This document shows, piece by piece, positions 1 through 5,171 of a stretch of DNA of 7,210 nt. A model generated the notes under the pieces. The model made no database searches, was not told where the DNA came from, and saw nothing but the letters and a program-made list of their open reading frames with translations. Position 1 is the stretch's first letter; each line of letters begins with the position of its first letter. The DNA comes from Dehalococcoidales bacterium (GTDB lineage: Bacteria > Chloroflexota > Dehalococcoidia > Dehalococcoidales > RBG-16-60-22), in the NCBI GenBank assembly GCA_030603605.1, contig JAUVXN010000063.1, positions 1 to 7,210 of the forward strand, in the 5' to 3' direction. The translations under genes were made by a program, and so were the position numbers.

Positions 1-1074
1 GGCGGAACCCGAGACCGAAGGTGAAGATGCCAGCGGGTCGGCGCTGCGGTAAACAACGGTGCTAGCGTAGCGCCCGGCGACGAGGTTCGTCCCGTCATAG
101 TCAATGCTGTGGATATGCTTATCTTCCTTCAGCGCATCAACAGAGTCATCATCAACACGGAAGATGCCATCGGCGTCGTCCGCCGTAGCAGTACCATCAG
201 TGGTGATGCCGACGAAGGAGAGACGCATGGAATCGTCGCTGCCCAGGTAGTCCGGAGACAGCGATATTGACGCTGAGTCAAGAGCGTCAACAACGGCGTC
301 CGTTGTGTGTCCAATAATTTCCACCGGATAGTCGGTGAAGCCGGCGCTCGCATTCCACTTCGACTGGTCAAAGCTGAAAATCTGGAATTCGATGGAAGCA
401 GTAACGTTATCAGCGGTGTCGGCAGTGACAGCGACCATGACCTCGTCGGAGGCGAAGTTGGGCGAAAACGCCACTGCGCCGGCAACATCTTGGTCAGCCT
501 CGAAACCGTTCAAAGCGGTGGCATCCACCCAGGAAGCTCCAACCGTGCCAATCTTGTAGTAGTGTACCTCGGCGGCAGTGCCGTCAACACCAGCGACGGA
601 AACGTAGTGGTTCCCGCTTTTTGCCACTGATATGGCAATGTCATTGATGGCAGTAAGCCCGGTGATGTCGCCCAGAGAATCCCAGTTGGCGCCAGCATCG
701 TCACTGATCCAGACATATGTGGTGTTGCCAGCGACAGCGATGTAGTTCTCATCGTCCTGCGCCACCGCTATTAAGTTGGTGGTGGGGAGCAGTGAGGTGC
801 CATCATAGACGCTTATGGCAGTCCAGCTCTCGCCGGTGTTACTTGACCTGTAGATGGTGCTTGTGTTGTTACACGAATATATAATGTCACCATCTCCAGA
901 AACCGCCAGGTCAACAACATTACCAGGGTTGAGGACAGCGCCACTTGTGCTCGGGATGGTCTCAGCTGACCAGCTGAGTGTGCCTGCAGATGCCGGCATC
1001 GGGAATAACAGCATGGTGGTCGCCAGCACCAGGGTCAGGCCTACACCCCATATTTTAGTTATTTTACTTTTCAT
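1..1074 (-). CDS. Secreted Asp-box (BNR-like) beta-propeller protein, 3' end beyond window
   Basis: The frame is open from ATG at 1074 to the window edge: 358 codons, no stop, so the C-terminus is missing. The N-terminus is a clear Sec signal peptide: basic MKSKITK, a hydrophobic core at residues 9-24, and a probable cleavage after ASA (30|31). The mature part is rich in Asp, Ser, Thr and Ala and poor in Lys. Two Asp-box motifs (S-x-D-x-G-x-x-W) are visible: SSNTGESW at 77-84, with Asn for Asp, and SDDAGANW at 124-131. A SPNFASDEV segment lies near 204-212, and YRSAD at 342-346 looks like the start of another repeat. Such repeats form beta-propellers in sialidases, Ycf48/VPS10-like proteins and many surface proteins. 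No catalytic set is visible, so an enzyme role is unsupported. A surface or S-layer-associated role is inferred from the signal peptide, composition, strong promoter and C-rich third codon positions. The start is fixed by AGGAGG upstream and by the signal peptide. Confidence 0.85.
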   Translation of the reverse strand, partial: MKSKITKIWGVGLTLVLATTMLLFPMPASAGTLSWSAETIPSTSGAVLNPGNVVDLAVSGDGDIIYSCNNTSTIYRSSNTGESWTAISVYDGTSLLPTTNLIAVAQDDENYIAVAGNTTYVWISDDAGANWDSLGDITGLTAINDIAISVAKSGNHYVSVAGVDGTAAEVHYYKIGTVGASWVDATALNGFEADQDVAGAVAFSPNFASDEVMVAVTADTADNVTASIEFQIFSFDQSKWNASAGFTDYPVEIIGHTTDAVVDALDSASISLSPDYLGSDDSMRLSFVGITTDGTATADDADGIFRVDDDSVDALKEDKHIHSIDYDGTNLVAGRYASTVVYRSADPLASSPSVSGSA

Positions 1075-1088
1075 CGATCTTTATTTTT

Positions 1089-1094
1089 CCTCCT
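1089..1094 (-). promoter_or_regulatory. Shine-Dalgarno of the secreted-protein gene
   Basis: The minus strand reads AGGAGG here, 14 bases before the ATG at 1074. The motif is full consensus but the spacing is longer than the usual 5-10 bases. The intervening bases are A-rich (AAAAATAAAGATCG). Confidence 0.7.
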
Positions 1095-1107
1095 AGTTAG
1101 ATTATGC

Positions 1108-1160
1108 ATATCTCCATAAACAAACACATGACCACAAAAGCCACTCTTCTATGGAGACAT
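1108..1160 (-). promoter_or_regulatory. Inverted repeat (possible leader hairpin) between leader ORF and secreted-protein gene
   Basis: The minus-strand RNA could pair ATGTCTCCATA (1160-1150) with TATGGAGATAT (1118-1108): 11 pairs including one G-U, with a loop of 31 bases. The 5' arm contains the last codons of the 23-codon leader ORF, including its TAG stop. The 3' arm ends 13 bases before the AGGAGG of the next gene. No T-run follows, so it is not a standard intrinsic terminator. It could be a leader RNA structure or, at DNA level, a regulator-binding palindrome. Function is inferred from position only. Confidence 0.35.
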
Positions 1161-1220
1161 ATTTATTTCGAGTCTGTTGTCGAGTCCTAATGACTCTCTC
1201 CCCTTGCGGGCTCTTGCCAT
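1149..1220 (-). CDS. Putative 23-residue leader peptide
   Basis: ATG at 1220 is preceded by AAAGGAGGTG; GGAGG lies at 1228-1232, 7 bases from the ATG. The frame runs 23 codons to a TAG at 1149-1151. The peptide begins MARARKGRESLG and ends EINMSP; it is basic and has no membrane segment. The consensus promoter at 1253-1282 would start RNA near 1246, placing this as the first translated ORF, 75 bases before the secreted-protein gene and on the same transcript. No family is recognised. The ribosome site is better spaced than that of the main gene, which argues that it is translated. A run of regulatory codons, as in amino-acid attenuators, is not seen. It may act through translation itself, for instance by opening the inverted repeat that covers its stop codon. 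Confidence 0.5.
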   Translation of the reverse strand: MARARKGRESLGLDNRLEINMSP

Positions 1221-1252
1221 CGCATCACCTCCTTTTAAGCCTATTTGCCAAT

Positions 1253-1282
1253 ATTATATAGTGGATAATGCTTATTTGTCAA
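1253..1282 (-). promoter_or_regulatory. Strong sigma70-type promoter for the leader ORF and secreted-protein gene
   Basis: On the minus strand, TTGACA (1282-1277) and TATAAT (1258-1253) are both perfect consensus hexamers with an 18-base spacer. Transcription should begin near 1246, giving a leader of about 170 bases before the secreted-protein ATG at 1074. A perfect pair of hexamers fits high expression. Confidence 0.8.
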
Positions 1283-1519
1283 CCCCTCCCGCTCCGATTT
1301 ACCATTTATCAGCGTCATTAATAGTAAACCAGGAAATATTTATATGTCAGCCCCCAATGTACAATTATGAAATTTCTGTAAATATCTTGCAGGGCGCCAC
1401 GGTAACGGTAGGCGGTATTCTCAGTTACCGAGCGCTGGAAGAGCCCTACCTTCTCGTAGGCGGCGAGCTCACCCTGCAGTGGGCCATCGCTTGCAACCCT
1501 ACCTGGGAATGAATTAGAA
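1283..1519. other. Intergenic region: AT-rich spacer plus GC-rich island of unknown nature
   Basis: From 1283 to about 1387 the DNA is AT-rich and shows no gene. From about 1388 to 1506 it turns GC-rich and full of short repeats. TGCAGGG (1388-1394) can pair with CCCTGCA (1472-1478). Inside that, CGGTAAC (1400-1406) can pair with GTTACCG (1424-1430), and CCTAC (1445-1449) with GTAGG (1456-1460). GTAGGCGG occurs twice (1408, 1456), as does CCCTACC (1444, 1497). The pattern suits a small structured RNA, but I match it to none that I know (not SRP, 6S, tmRNA, RNase P or a common riboswitch). Alternatively it is a gene scrap: one minus-strand frame is open from the tRNA to TAA at 1318-1320 and reads plausibly (for example ELAAYEKVGLFQRSV), but has no start codon with an SD. 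The type is unresolved. Confidence 0.4.
1350..1359. repeat. 10-bp copy of the tRNA-Glu 3' end
   Basis: GCCCCCAATG here is identical to 1521-1530, which encodes the 3' acceptor strand and the adjoining T-stem bases of tRNA-Glu. Both copies have the same orientation and are 171 bases apart, with the GC-rich island between them. Site-specific integration into a tRNA gene leaves such a direct repeat, but 10 bp is short and no integrase is present, so chance remains possible. Confidence 0.3.
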
Positions 1520-1592
1520 TGCCCCCAATGGAATTCGAATCCATGTTGCCGGCTTGAAAGGCCAGTGTCCTAGGCCTCTAGACGATGGGGGC
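1520..1592 (-). tRNA. tRNA-Glu (anticodon UUC)
   Basis: The minus strand folds into a full 73-base cloverleaf. The acceptor stem is GCCCCCA paired with TGGGGGC, with discriminator A at 1520. The D arm contains TAGAGGCCTAGGACA, as in other bacterial tRNA-Glu genes. The anticodon stem is CTGGC/GCCGG (one T-G pair) around CTTTCAA, giving anticodon TTC for Glu. The T arm is ATGGA-TTCGAAT-TCCAT. No 3' CCA is encoded (TTC follows the discriminator), so CCA must be added by tRNA nucleotidyltransferase. It supplies Glu for translation and possibly glutamyl-tRNA for tetrapyrrole synthesis. Confidence 0.96.
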
Positions 1593-1604
1593 ACACTAGC
1601 TGTA

Positions 1605-1633
1605 AGTATATCAGAGACAGAGTCAGCAGGCAA
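1605..1633 (-). promoter_or_regulatory. Promoter of tRNA-Glu
   Basis: The minus strand has TTGCCT (1633-1628), a 17-base spacer, and TATACT (1610-1605). The -10 box ends 12 bases before the tRNA 5' end at 1592, so a 5' trailer of about 5 bases would be removed by RNase P. Hexamer quality and position fit a tRNA promoter well. Confidence 0.65.
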
Positions 1634-1650
1634 TATCCCACCCTGCAGTG

Positions 1651-1659
1651 TGTTACAAT
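1651..1659 (+). promoter_or_regulatory. Possible extended -10 promoter for the DedA-family gene
   Basis: TGTTACAAT matches an extended -10 element (TGn before TACAAT, 1654-1659). No good -35 is present: the expected position (near 1631-1636) overlaps the -35 box of the divergent tRNA-Glu promoter. The start would be about 60 bases before the GTG at 1727. Confidence 0.35.
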
Positions 1660-1726
1660 GGTAGAGAAGGGATGGTCAAGATAATTAATCACGATAAGCC
1701 GAAATGGGGCGAGTGAGAGGGAACGA

Positions 1727-2323
1727 GTGAGAAAGAAGATTATCCCCCTTTTGATTTTACTCCTTGTCATAGCGATTACGGTTGGCATCTTCTGCTTTTA
1801 TAGACAATATCCAGGTGAGATTGAAGAGCTGGAAGCATACGGCTATCTGGGGGCTTTTCTGATTAGCCTCATTTTTAATGCCACTGTTATTTTACCCGTA
1901 GGCAATGTTCTGGTAATCTCTACTCTTGGTGCTATTTTACCCTCAGCGACCATTGTCGGACTGGCTGGTGGGGCTGGAGCAGCCATCGGAGAGATAACCG
2001 GTTATATGGTGGGCTACAGCGGACGTGGCGTTGCCGAAAGAAGCAAGATGTACGAACGGGTGGAGGGATGGATTAGGCGGTGGGGAACTGTCGTTATCTT
2101 TATCTTTGCATTGGTGCCCTTTATTTTTGACCTTGCGGCGATAGCTGCGGGCGTTCTTCGGTTTCCTTTTTGGAAGTTCTTGCTTTTATGCTGGTTAGGC
2201 AGGACTATAGCCTATATTGTGGTGGCATTTATTGGGGCCTGGAGTTGGGTAATAGTAGCGGTACTGGCTATTTTAGCTTTGGGGTTGACTATTGCCAATT
2301 GGGCGTGGAAACGAGGTCATTGA
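1727..2323 (+). CDS. DedA/VTT-family integral membrane protein
   Basis: This 198-residue protein is almost wholly hydrophobic. Probable membrane segments are near residues 5-25, 41-66, 70-95 (Gly/Ala-rich), 121-142, 148-169 and 172-193. The family signs are the Gly-rich stretch with a conserved acidic residue (GAAIGEITGYMVGYSGRG, 84-101) and the second half R-x-G-x-x-x-x-x-x-x-x-x-P (RRWGTVVIFIFALVP, 117-131), followed by F-D-x-x-x-x-x-A-G and a final helix with Gly-Arg. These match VTT/SNARE-associated (DedA) proteins, some of which scramble or flip phospholipids or undecaprenyl phosphate. The substrate here cannot be told. The length is near the family norm of about 200. GTG at 1727 is chosen because GAGAGGG (1715-1721) lies 5 bases upstream and the frame has no better start. 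It stands alone, head-to-head with tRNA-Glu and tail-to-tail with the MFS gene. Confidence 0.8.
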   Translation: MRKKIIPLLILLLVIAITVGIFCFYRQYPGEIEELEAYGYLGAFLISLIFNATVILPVGNVLVISTLGAILPSATIVGLAGGAGAAIGEITGYMVGYSGRGVAERSKMYERVEGWIRRWGTVVIFIFALVPFIFDLAAIAAGVLRFPFWKFLLLCWLGRTIAYIVVAFIGAWSWVIVAVLAILALGLTIANWAWKRGH

Positions 2324-2328
2324 AGATT

Positions 2329-3582
2329 TTATCTGGCCTTTTTGATTTTGATTATCAAAAGTGAGCCGACAACCATATAGGTAAAACAAGCTCCAAGCAT
2401 CACCTGGTAGCCCAGGGCGGGAGCATATTTATTAAAGAAATCAATTACCGGTCCGATGAGACGTGCCAGGGCGGCACCGCCAGCCGTAGCCAGATTGGTC
2501 AGACCAAGGTAGCGTGCCTCCTCACCTTTAGGTACCAAATCTGTGGCTAAAGCCCAGTTGGTGCTGGTGAAGGCACCGAGGGCAATCCCGATAATTCCAG
2601 TGGCAAATATTATAGAGCCGTAGCTATGGGACAGAAATATGATGGCAAAGCCAAGAGCACCTAAAAGCCCAGCGGTGATGGCAAGGGGCTTGCGACCTAT
2701 CCTGTCTGACAGATACCCGGCTGGATAGACCACGACTAACATACCGATTACGGCTGTTATCGAAAACTGGGCGGTTGCTGTAGCCGGACTGGTTACACCA
2801 ATGACATCCCGGAGGAAGTTTAAGGCGAATTGCTGGATGGTAGTAAAAGCCATAAAGACGAGCAGGCGGGATATCAGAAACCAGATAAAATTGCGATTTG
2901 CCCTGATGTTAATTTTAAAAGGTTTATATAAAATTGACAGTAGCGGCAGCTTAGGACTGCCAGTAGCTGGTGGCTCCTTTACCAAGAGCATGGTGCTCAC
3001 CATAACCGCTAGCAAAATAATTCCTAGAATTGTCAGGGCTAGCCACAGCCAGAGGTTTCCCTCACCAGTGAAGTAGTTGTCCATAAAGATAGCGATAGGA
3101 TACAGCAGGGCAACCCCGCCTACTATCTCAAGCAGGCTTTTCACCCCTGAAGCTAATCCTCTCTTTCCTTCAGGTACCCGGTCGGGAATAAATGCCTGGT
3201 ATGGTCCCTGTGCGGTATTACCACTGACTTGTAATAGGCAATAGATAATAAAAATGGTGGCGTAACTCCAGCATAAACCTATCCCGGAGAGAAACAGGAT
3301 AGCGGCCATGGTGCCCAGCAGAATGTAAGGTCTTCGTCGCCCCCAGCTAAAGCCAGAGCGGTCACTAATCGCCCCGGCTATCGGCTGGACGGCCATTGCC
3401 AGAATTAGTCCGGTAAAGGTAAGAAGGCCGAGGTAGGTATTCTTTTCCGACTCGGCAACAAAGTCCAGCAGTCGCAACGGTAGAATGATGCTGTGCAGGC
3501 TACTCCAGAGGGCGGCCAGGGCAAAACCAAAGATGGTAATCTTGAGGTAATCAATACGGCGAAACTGCCCAGCGTTACTCAT
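2329..3582 (-). CDS. MFS transporter, GPH/SLC45-like
   Basis: This 417-residue protein has the hydrophobic profile of a 12-helix major facilitator transporter in two homologous halves. Motif A appears in both loops 2-3: GAISDRSGFSWGRRRPY at 70-86 and GYLSDRIGRKPL at 289-300. The two halves also share a later element: GPYQAFIPDRVPEGKRGLASG (126-146) and NWALATDLVPKGEEARYLG (342-360). The GRRRPY form of motif A and the acidic-Pro-x-Gly-x-x-R element recall sugar/proton symporter-like MFS members (GPH, SLC45, plant sucrose carriers). The substrate is not determinable; export of small molecules is equally possible. A hydrophilic linker (about 203-230) joins the halves and the C-terminus is basic (KIKKAR). 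ATG at 3582 is followed directly by an MFS-like N-terminus but lacks an SD. The gene is monocistronic as far as seen; its stop lies 5 bases from that of the convergent DedA-family gene. Confidence 0.88.
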   Translation of the reverse strand: MSNAGQFRRIDYLKITIFGFALAALWSSLHSIILPLRLLDFVAESEKNTYLGLLTFTGLILAMAVQPIAGAISDRSGFSWGRRRPYILLGTMAAILFLSGIGLCWSYATIFIIYCLLQVSGNTAQGPYQAFIPDRVPEGKRGLASGVKSLLEIVGGVALLYPIAIFMDNYFTGEGNLWLWLALTILGIILLAVMVSTMLLVKEPPATGSPKLPLLSILYKPFKINIRANRNFIWFLISRLLVFMAFTTIQQFALNFLRDVIGVTSPATATAQFSITAVIGMLVVVYPAGYLSDRIGRKPLAITAGLLGALGFAIIFLSHSYGSIIFATGIIGIALGAFTSTNWALATDLVPKGEEARYLGLTNLATAGGAALARLIGPVIDFFNKYAPALGYQVMLGACFTYMVVGSLLIIKIKKAR

Positions 3583-3590
3583 TGTCTTAA

Positions 3591-3619
3591 AGCATAGCAG
3601 AGCCGAGACAAAGTGACAA
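3591..3619 (-). promoter_or_regulatory. Promoter of the MFS gene, close enough for a leaderless mRNA
   Basis: On the minus strand, TTGTCA (3619-3614) and TATGCT (3596-3591) are separated by 17 bases. Only 8 bases lie between the -10 box and the ATG at 3582, so transcription should start at or within a base or two of the start codon. The absence of an SD fits this. Confidence 0.5.
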
Positions 3620-3680
3620 TGCTTCTTTATGAATAGATAATGGGGGTGTTTAAGGGTGGCGAAGCCCCTATTTTATAAAG

Positions 3681-3730
3681 TGGGTATAATAGGTATATAA
3701 TCAGAGGTGACCATTCAGCATTGGGTATAA
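3681..3730 (+). promoter_or_regulatory. pab operon promoter region with repeated TGGGTATAA
   Basis: Two TATAAT boxes lie at 3685-3690 and 3696-3701. The second has a weak -35 candidate (TTTATA, 3672-3677, 18-base spacer); the first has none. The 9-base word TGGGTATAA occurs at 3681-3689 and again at 3722-3730, 41 bases apart (about four helix turns), and GGTATA occurs a third time at 3692. The repeats flank the likely start of transcription and could be an operator, or simply tandem -10-like sequence. The operon surely starts here, since the upstream gene is divergent, but the exact promoter is uncertain. Confidence 0.45.
3704..3710 (+). promoter_or_regulatory. Orphan Shine-Dalgarno upstream of pabB
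   Basis: GAGGTGA is a perfect 7-base complement to the 16S anti-SD. It lies 24 bases before the assumed pabB GTG (3735), too far for normal use. Correctly spaced candidates are ATT at 3720, in frame with pabB and adding five residues, or TTG at 3721, opening a five-codon ORF whose TGA (3736-3738) overlaps the pabB GTG. The true start of pabB is therefore open. Confidence 0.45.
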
Positions 3731-3734
3731 AAGC

Positions 3735-5171
3735 GTGAAACATTATCCGTTAGTAGAGGAAATACATATCCCGCTCAGTGCCCCACAATTCTTTGAGATA
3801 TTCAGAGACCGACCCTTCAGCTTCTTTCTTGATAGCGGTATGGACCCGGGTAAGCTGGGACGTTACTCTTTTATGGGCAGCGACCCTTTTCTGGTGCTGA
3901 GGAGCCGGGGTGAGGAAGTCTCACTGATTAGAGATGGAACGGAAGAAAGTAGGCGGGGTAATCCTTTTGATGTAGCCGGTGAGTTATTGGCGGTCTATTC
4001 TCTGGATGGGTGCCCGGCTGGTATTCCCTTTGCCGGTGGGGCAGTTGGTTATTTCAGTTATGACTTGTGTCATTTCATTGAACGCCTGCCGACCACGGCT
4101 ATTGATGATTTGAGTCTTCCCGAATGCTATTTAGCTTTCTACGATGCGATTGTTGCCTTTGACCATTTTGAGGGGAGGGCATATCTGGTCTCCACCGGGT
4201 TTCCGGAGTTGGGAGAGATGAAAAGGAAGCAGAGGGCGGAAGAAAGGCTTAAAGAGGTGAAGAGCTGGATGCTGAATAAACCCTCTATTGCCGGTGAAAT
4301 GAGTTCGGTTTCAATGGAAGAGGGTATGGTGCTTAAATCAAATTTTTCTCACGAGGAATACCTTAAAGCGGTGGAAACTGCCAGAGAATACATATGTGCC
4401 GGTGATATCTTTCAGGTAAATCTGTCCCAGAGATTTGAAGCTGACTTGAGTATTCCGCCCTATGAACTCTATCAACGATTGCGTAAAATCAATCCAGCCC
4501 CTTTTGCCAGCTATCTTGGTTTTGACGGAGTAAGTGTTGTTGGTGCTTCGCCGGAGAGATTTCTCAAAGTTCAGGGTGATTGGGTTGAGACCCGTCCCGT
4601 CAAGGGGACCAGACCGCGTGGTAAATCTGAGGTGGAGGACAGAGTCCTGGCTGACGAGTTGTCGGCAAGCATTAAAGACAGGGCGGAGAATGTTATGATT
4701 GTTGACCTTGAGCGGAACGACCTGGGGCGCGTGTGTCGCTATGGAACAGTGAGAGTTACCGAATTGGCTATTCTGGAGACCTATCCCACTGTCTTTCACC
4801 TGACCTCTACGGTGAAGGGCAGATTGTGCGAAGACAAAGACCGAATTGACCTGCTTAAAGCTACCTTCCCCGGTGGTTCCATAACCGGCGCCCCGAAGGT
4901 GCGGGCAATGGAAATCATTGATGAGCTGGAGTCTACCAGGAGAAGCGTTTATACCGGCTCAATTGGTTACCTTAGCTTCAGCGGTGAAATGGACTTAAAC
5001 ATAGTTATCCGAACTTTTCTGGTTAAAGGTGGAAGGGCTTACTTCCAGGTGGGGGGTGGCATCGTCTATGATTCGGAACCAGAGGCAGAGTATATAGAGA
5101 CACTGGACAAAGCCAAAGCGCTGATTCAGGCGCTTAACCTGTCGCTTCAAGTTGCGGTGGAGGTAATATAG
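3735..5171 (+). CDS. pabB: Aminodeoxychorismate synthase component I
   Basis: With ammonia from PabA, this enzyme converts chorismate to 4-amino-4-deoxychorismate in the cytosol, the first step to 4-aminobenzoate and folate. Residues 15-150 resemble the N-terminal anthranilate synthase I domain; 205-470 are the chorismate-binding domain. Motifs seen: CAGDIFQVNLSQRF (221-234), NPAPFASYL (253-261), GASPERF (270-276), RPVKGTRPRG (287-296), VDLERNDLGRV (323-333), FHLTSTVKG (354-362), FPGGSITGAPKVRAMEII (378-395), GSIGYLSFSG (408-417), and VGGGIVYDSEPEAEYIET (439-456). Known in the family: ADC synthases have Lys in the P-x-K-G-T motif where anthranilate synthases have Ala. K290 here, with PGGSITGAPK, points to PabB rather than TrpE. 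The length of 478 fits. The GTG start at 3735 has no SD at normal distance, so the N-terminus may be five residues longer. It is the first gene of pabB-pabA-pabC. A dual role with tryptophan synthesis cannot be excluded but is less likely. Confidence 0.92.
   Translation: MKHYPLVEEIHIPLSAPQFFEIFRDRPFSFFLDSGMDPGKLGRYSFMGSDPFLVLRSRGEEVSLIRDGTEESRRGNPFDVAGELLAVYSLDGCPAGIPFAGGAVGYFSYDLCHFIERLPTTAIDDLSLPECYLAFYDAIVAFDHFEGRAYLVSTGFPELGEMKRKQRAEERLKEVKSWMLNKPSIAGEMSSVSMEEGMVLKSNFSHEEYLKAVETAREYICAGDIFQVNLSQRFEADLSIPPYELYQRLRKINPAPFASYLGFDGVSVVGASPERFLKVQGDWVETRPVKGTRPRGKSEVEDRVLADELSASIKDRAENVMIVDLERNDLGRVCRYGTVRVTELAILETYPTVFHLTSTVKGRLCEDKDRIDLLKATFPGGSITGAPKVRAMEIIDELESTRRSVYTGSIGYLSFSGEMDLNIVIRTFLVKGGRAYFQVGGGIVYDSEPEAEYIETLDKAKALIQALNLSLQVAVEVI
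5159..5163 (+). promoter_or_regulatory. Shine-Dalgarno of pabA inside the end of pabB
   Basis: GGAGG lies 8 bases before the GTG at 5172, within the last codons of pabB. It fixes the pabA start directly after the pabB TAG (TAG|GTG) and supports translational coupling, which would keep the two subunits in balance. Confidence 0.8.

Noticed and set aside
129..752. Minus- and plus-strand frames of 74-119 codons inside the secreted-protein gene
   Set aside because: They are off-frame shadows. The frame from 1074 to 1 has a signal peptide, an SD and Asp-box motifs, and covers the whole stretch.
1388..1506. Known riboswitch or housekeeping RNA (c-di-GMP, cobalamin, SRP, 6S) in the GC-rich island
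   Set aside because: Isolated words such as GGTAGGCGG and GTTACCG recall parts of these RNAs, but the required conserved cores are not present in order on either strand.
1177..1512. Plus-strand open frame of 111 codons across the intergenic region
   Set aside because: It begins at TTG without an SD, runs antisense through the leader ORF and the strong minus-strand promoter, and resembles no family. Its end only mirrors the GC-rich island.
2340..2360. AT-only hairpin TTTTGAT/ATCAAAA near the DedA-MFS junction as a terminator
   Set aside because: The stem has a single G-C pair, lies inside the MFS coding region, and its T-run is part of the stem. It is too weak for an intrinsic terminator.
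3641..3680. Hairpin GGGTGGC-GAA-GCCCC followed by TATTTTAT as a terminator or attenuator before pabB
   Set aside because: The stem is short and bulged, lies between divergent promoters with no upstream plus-strand gene to end, and the likely pab transcript begins downstream of it.
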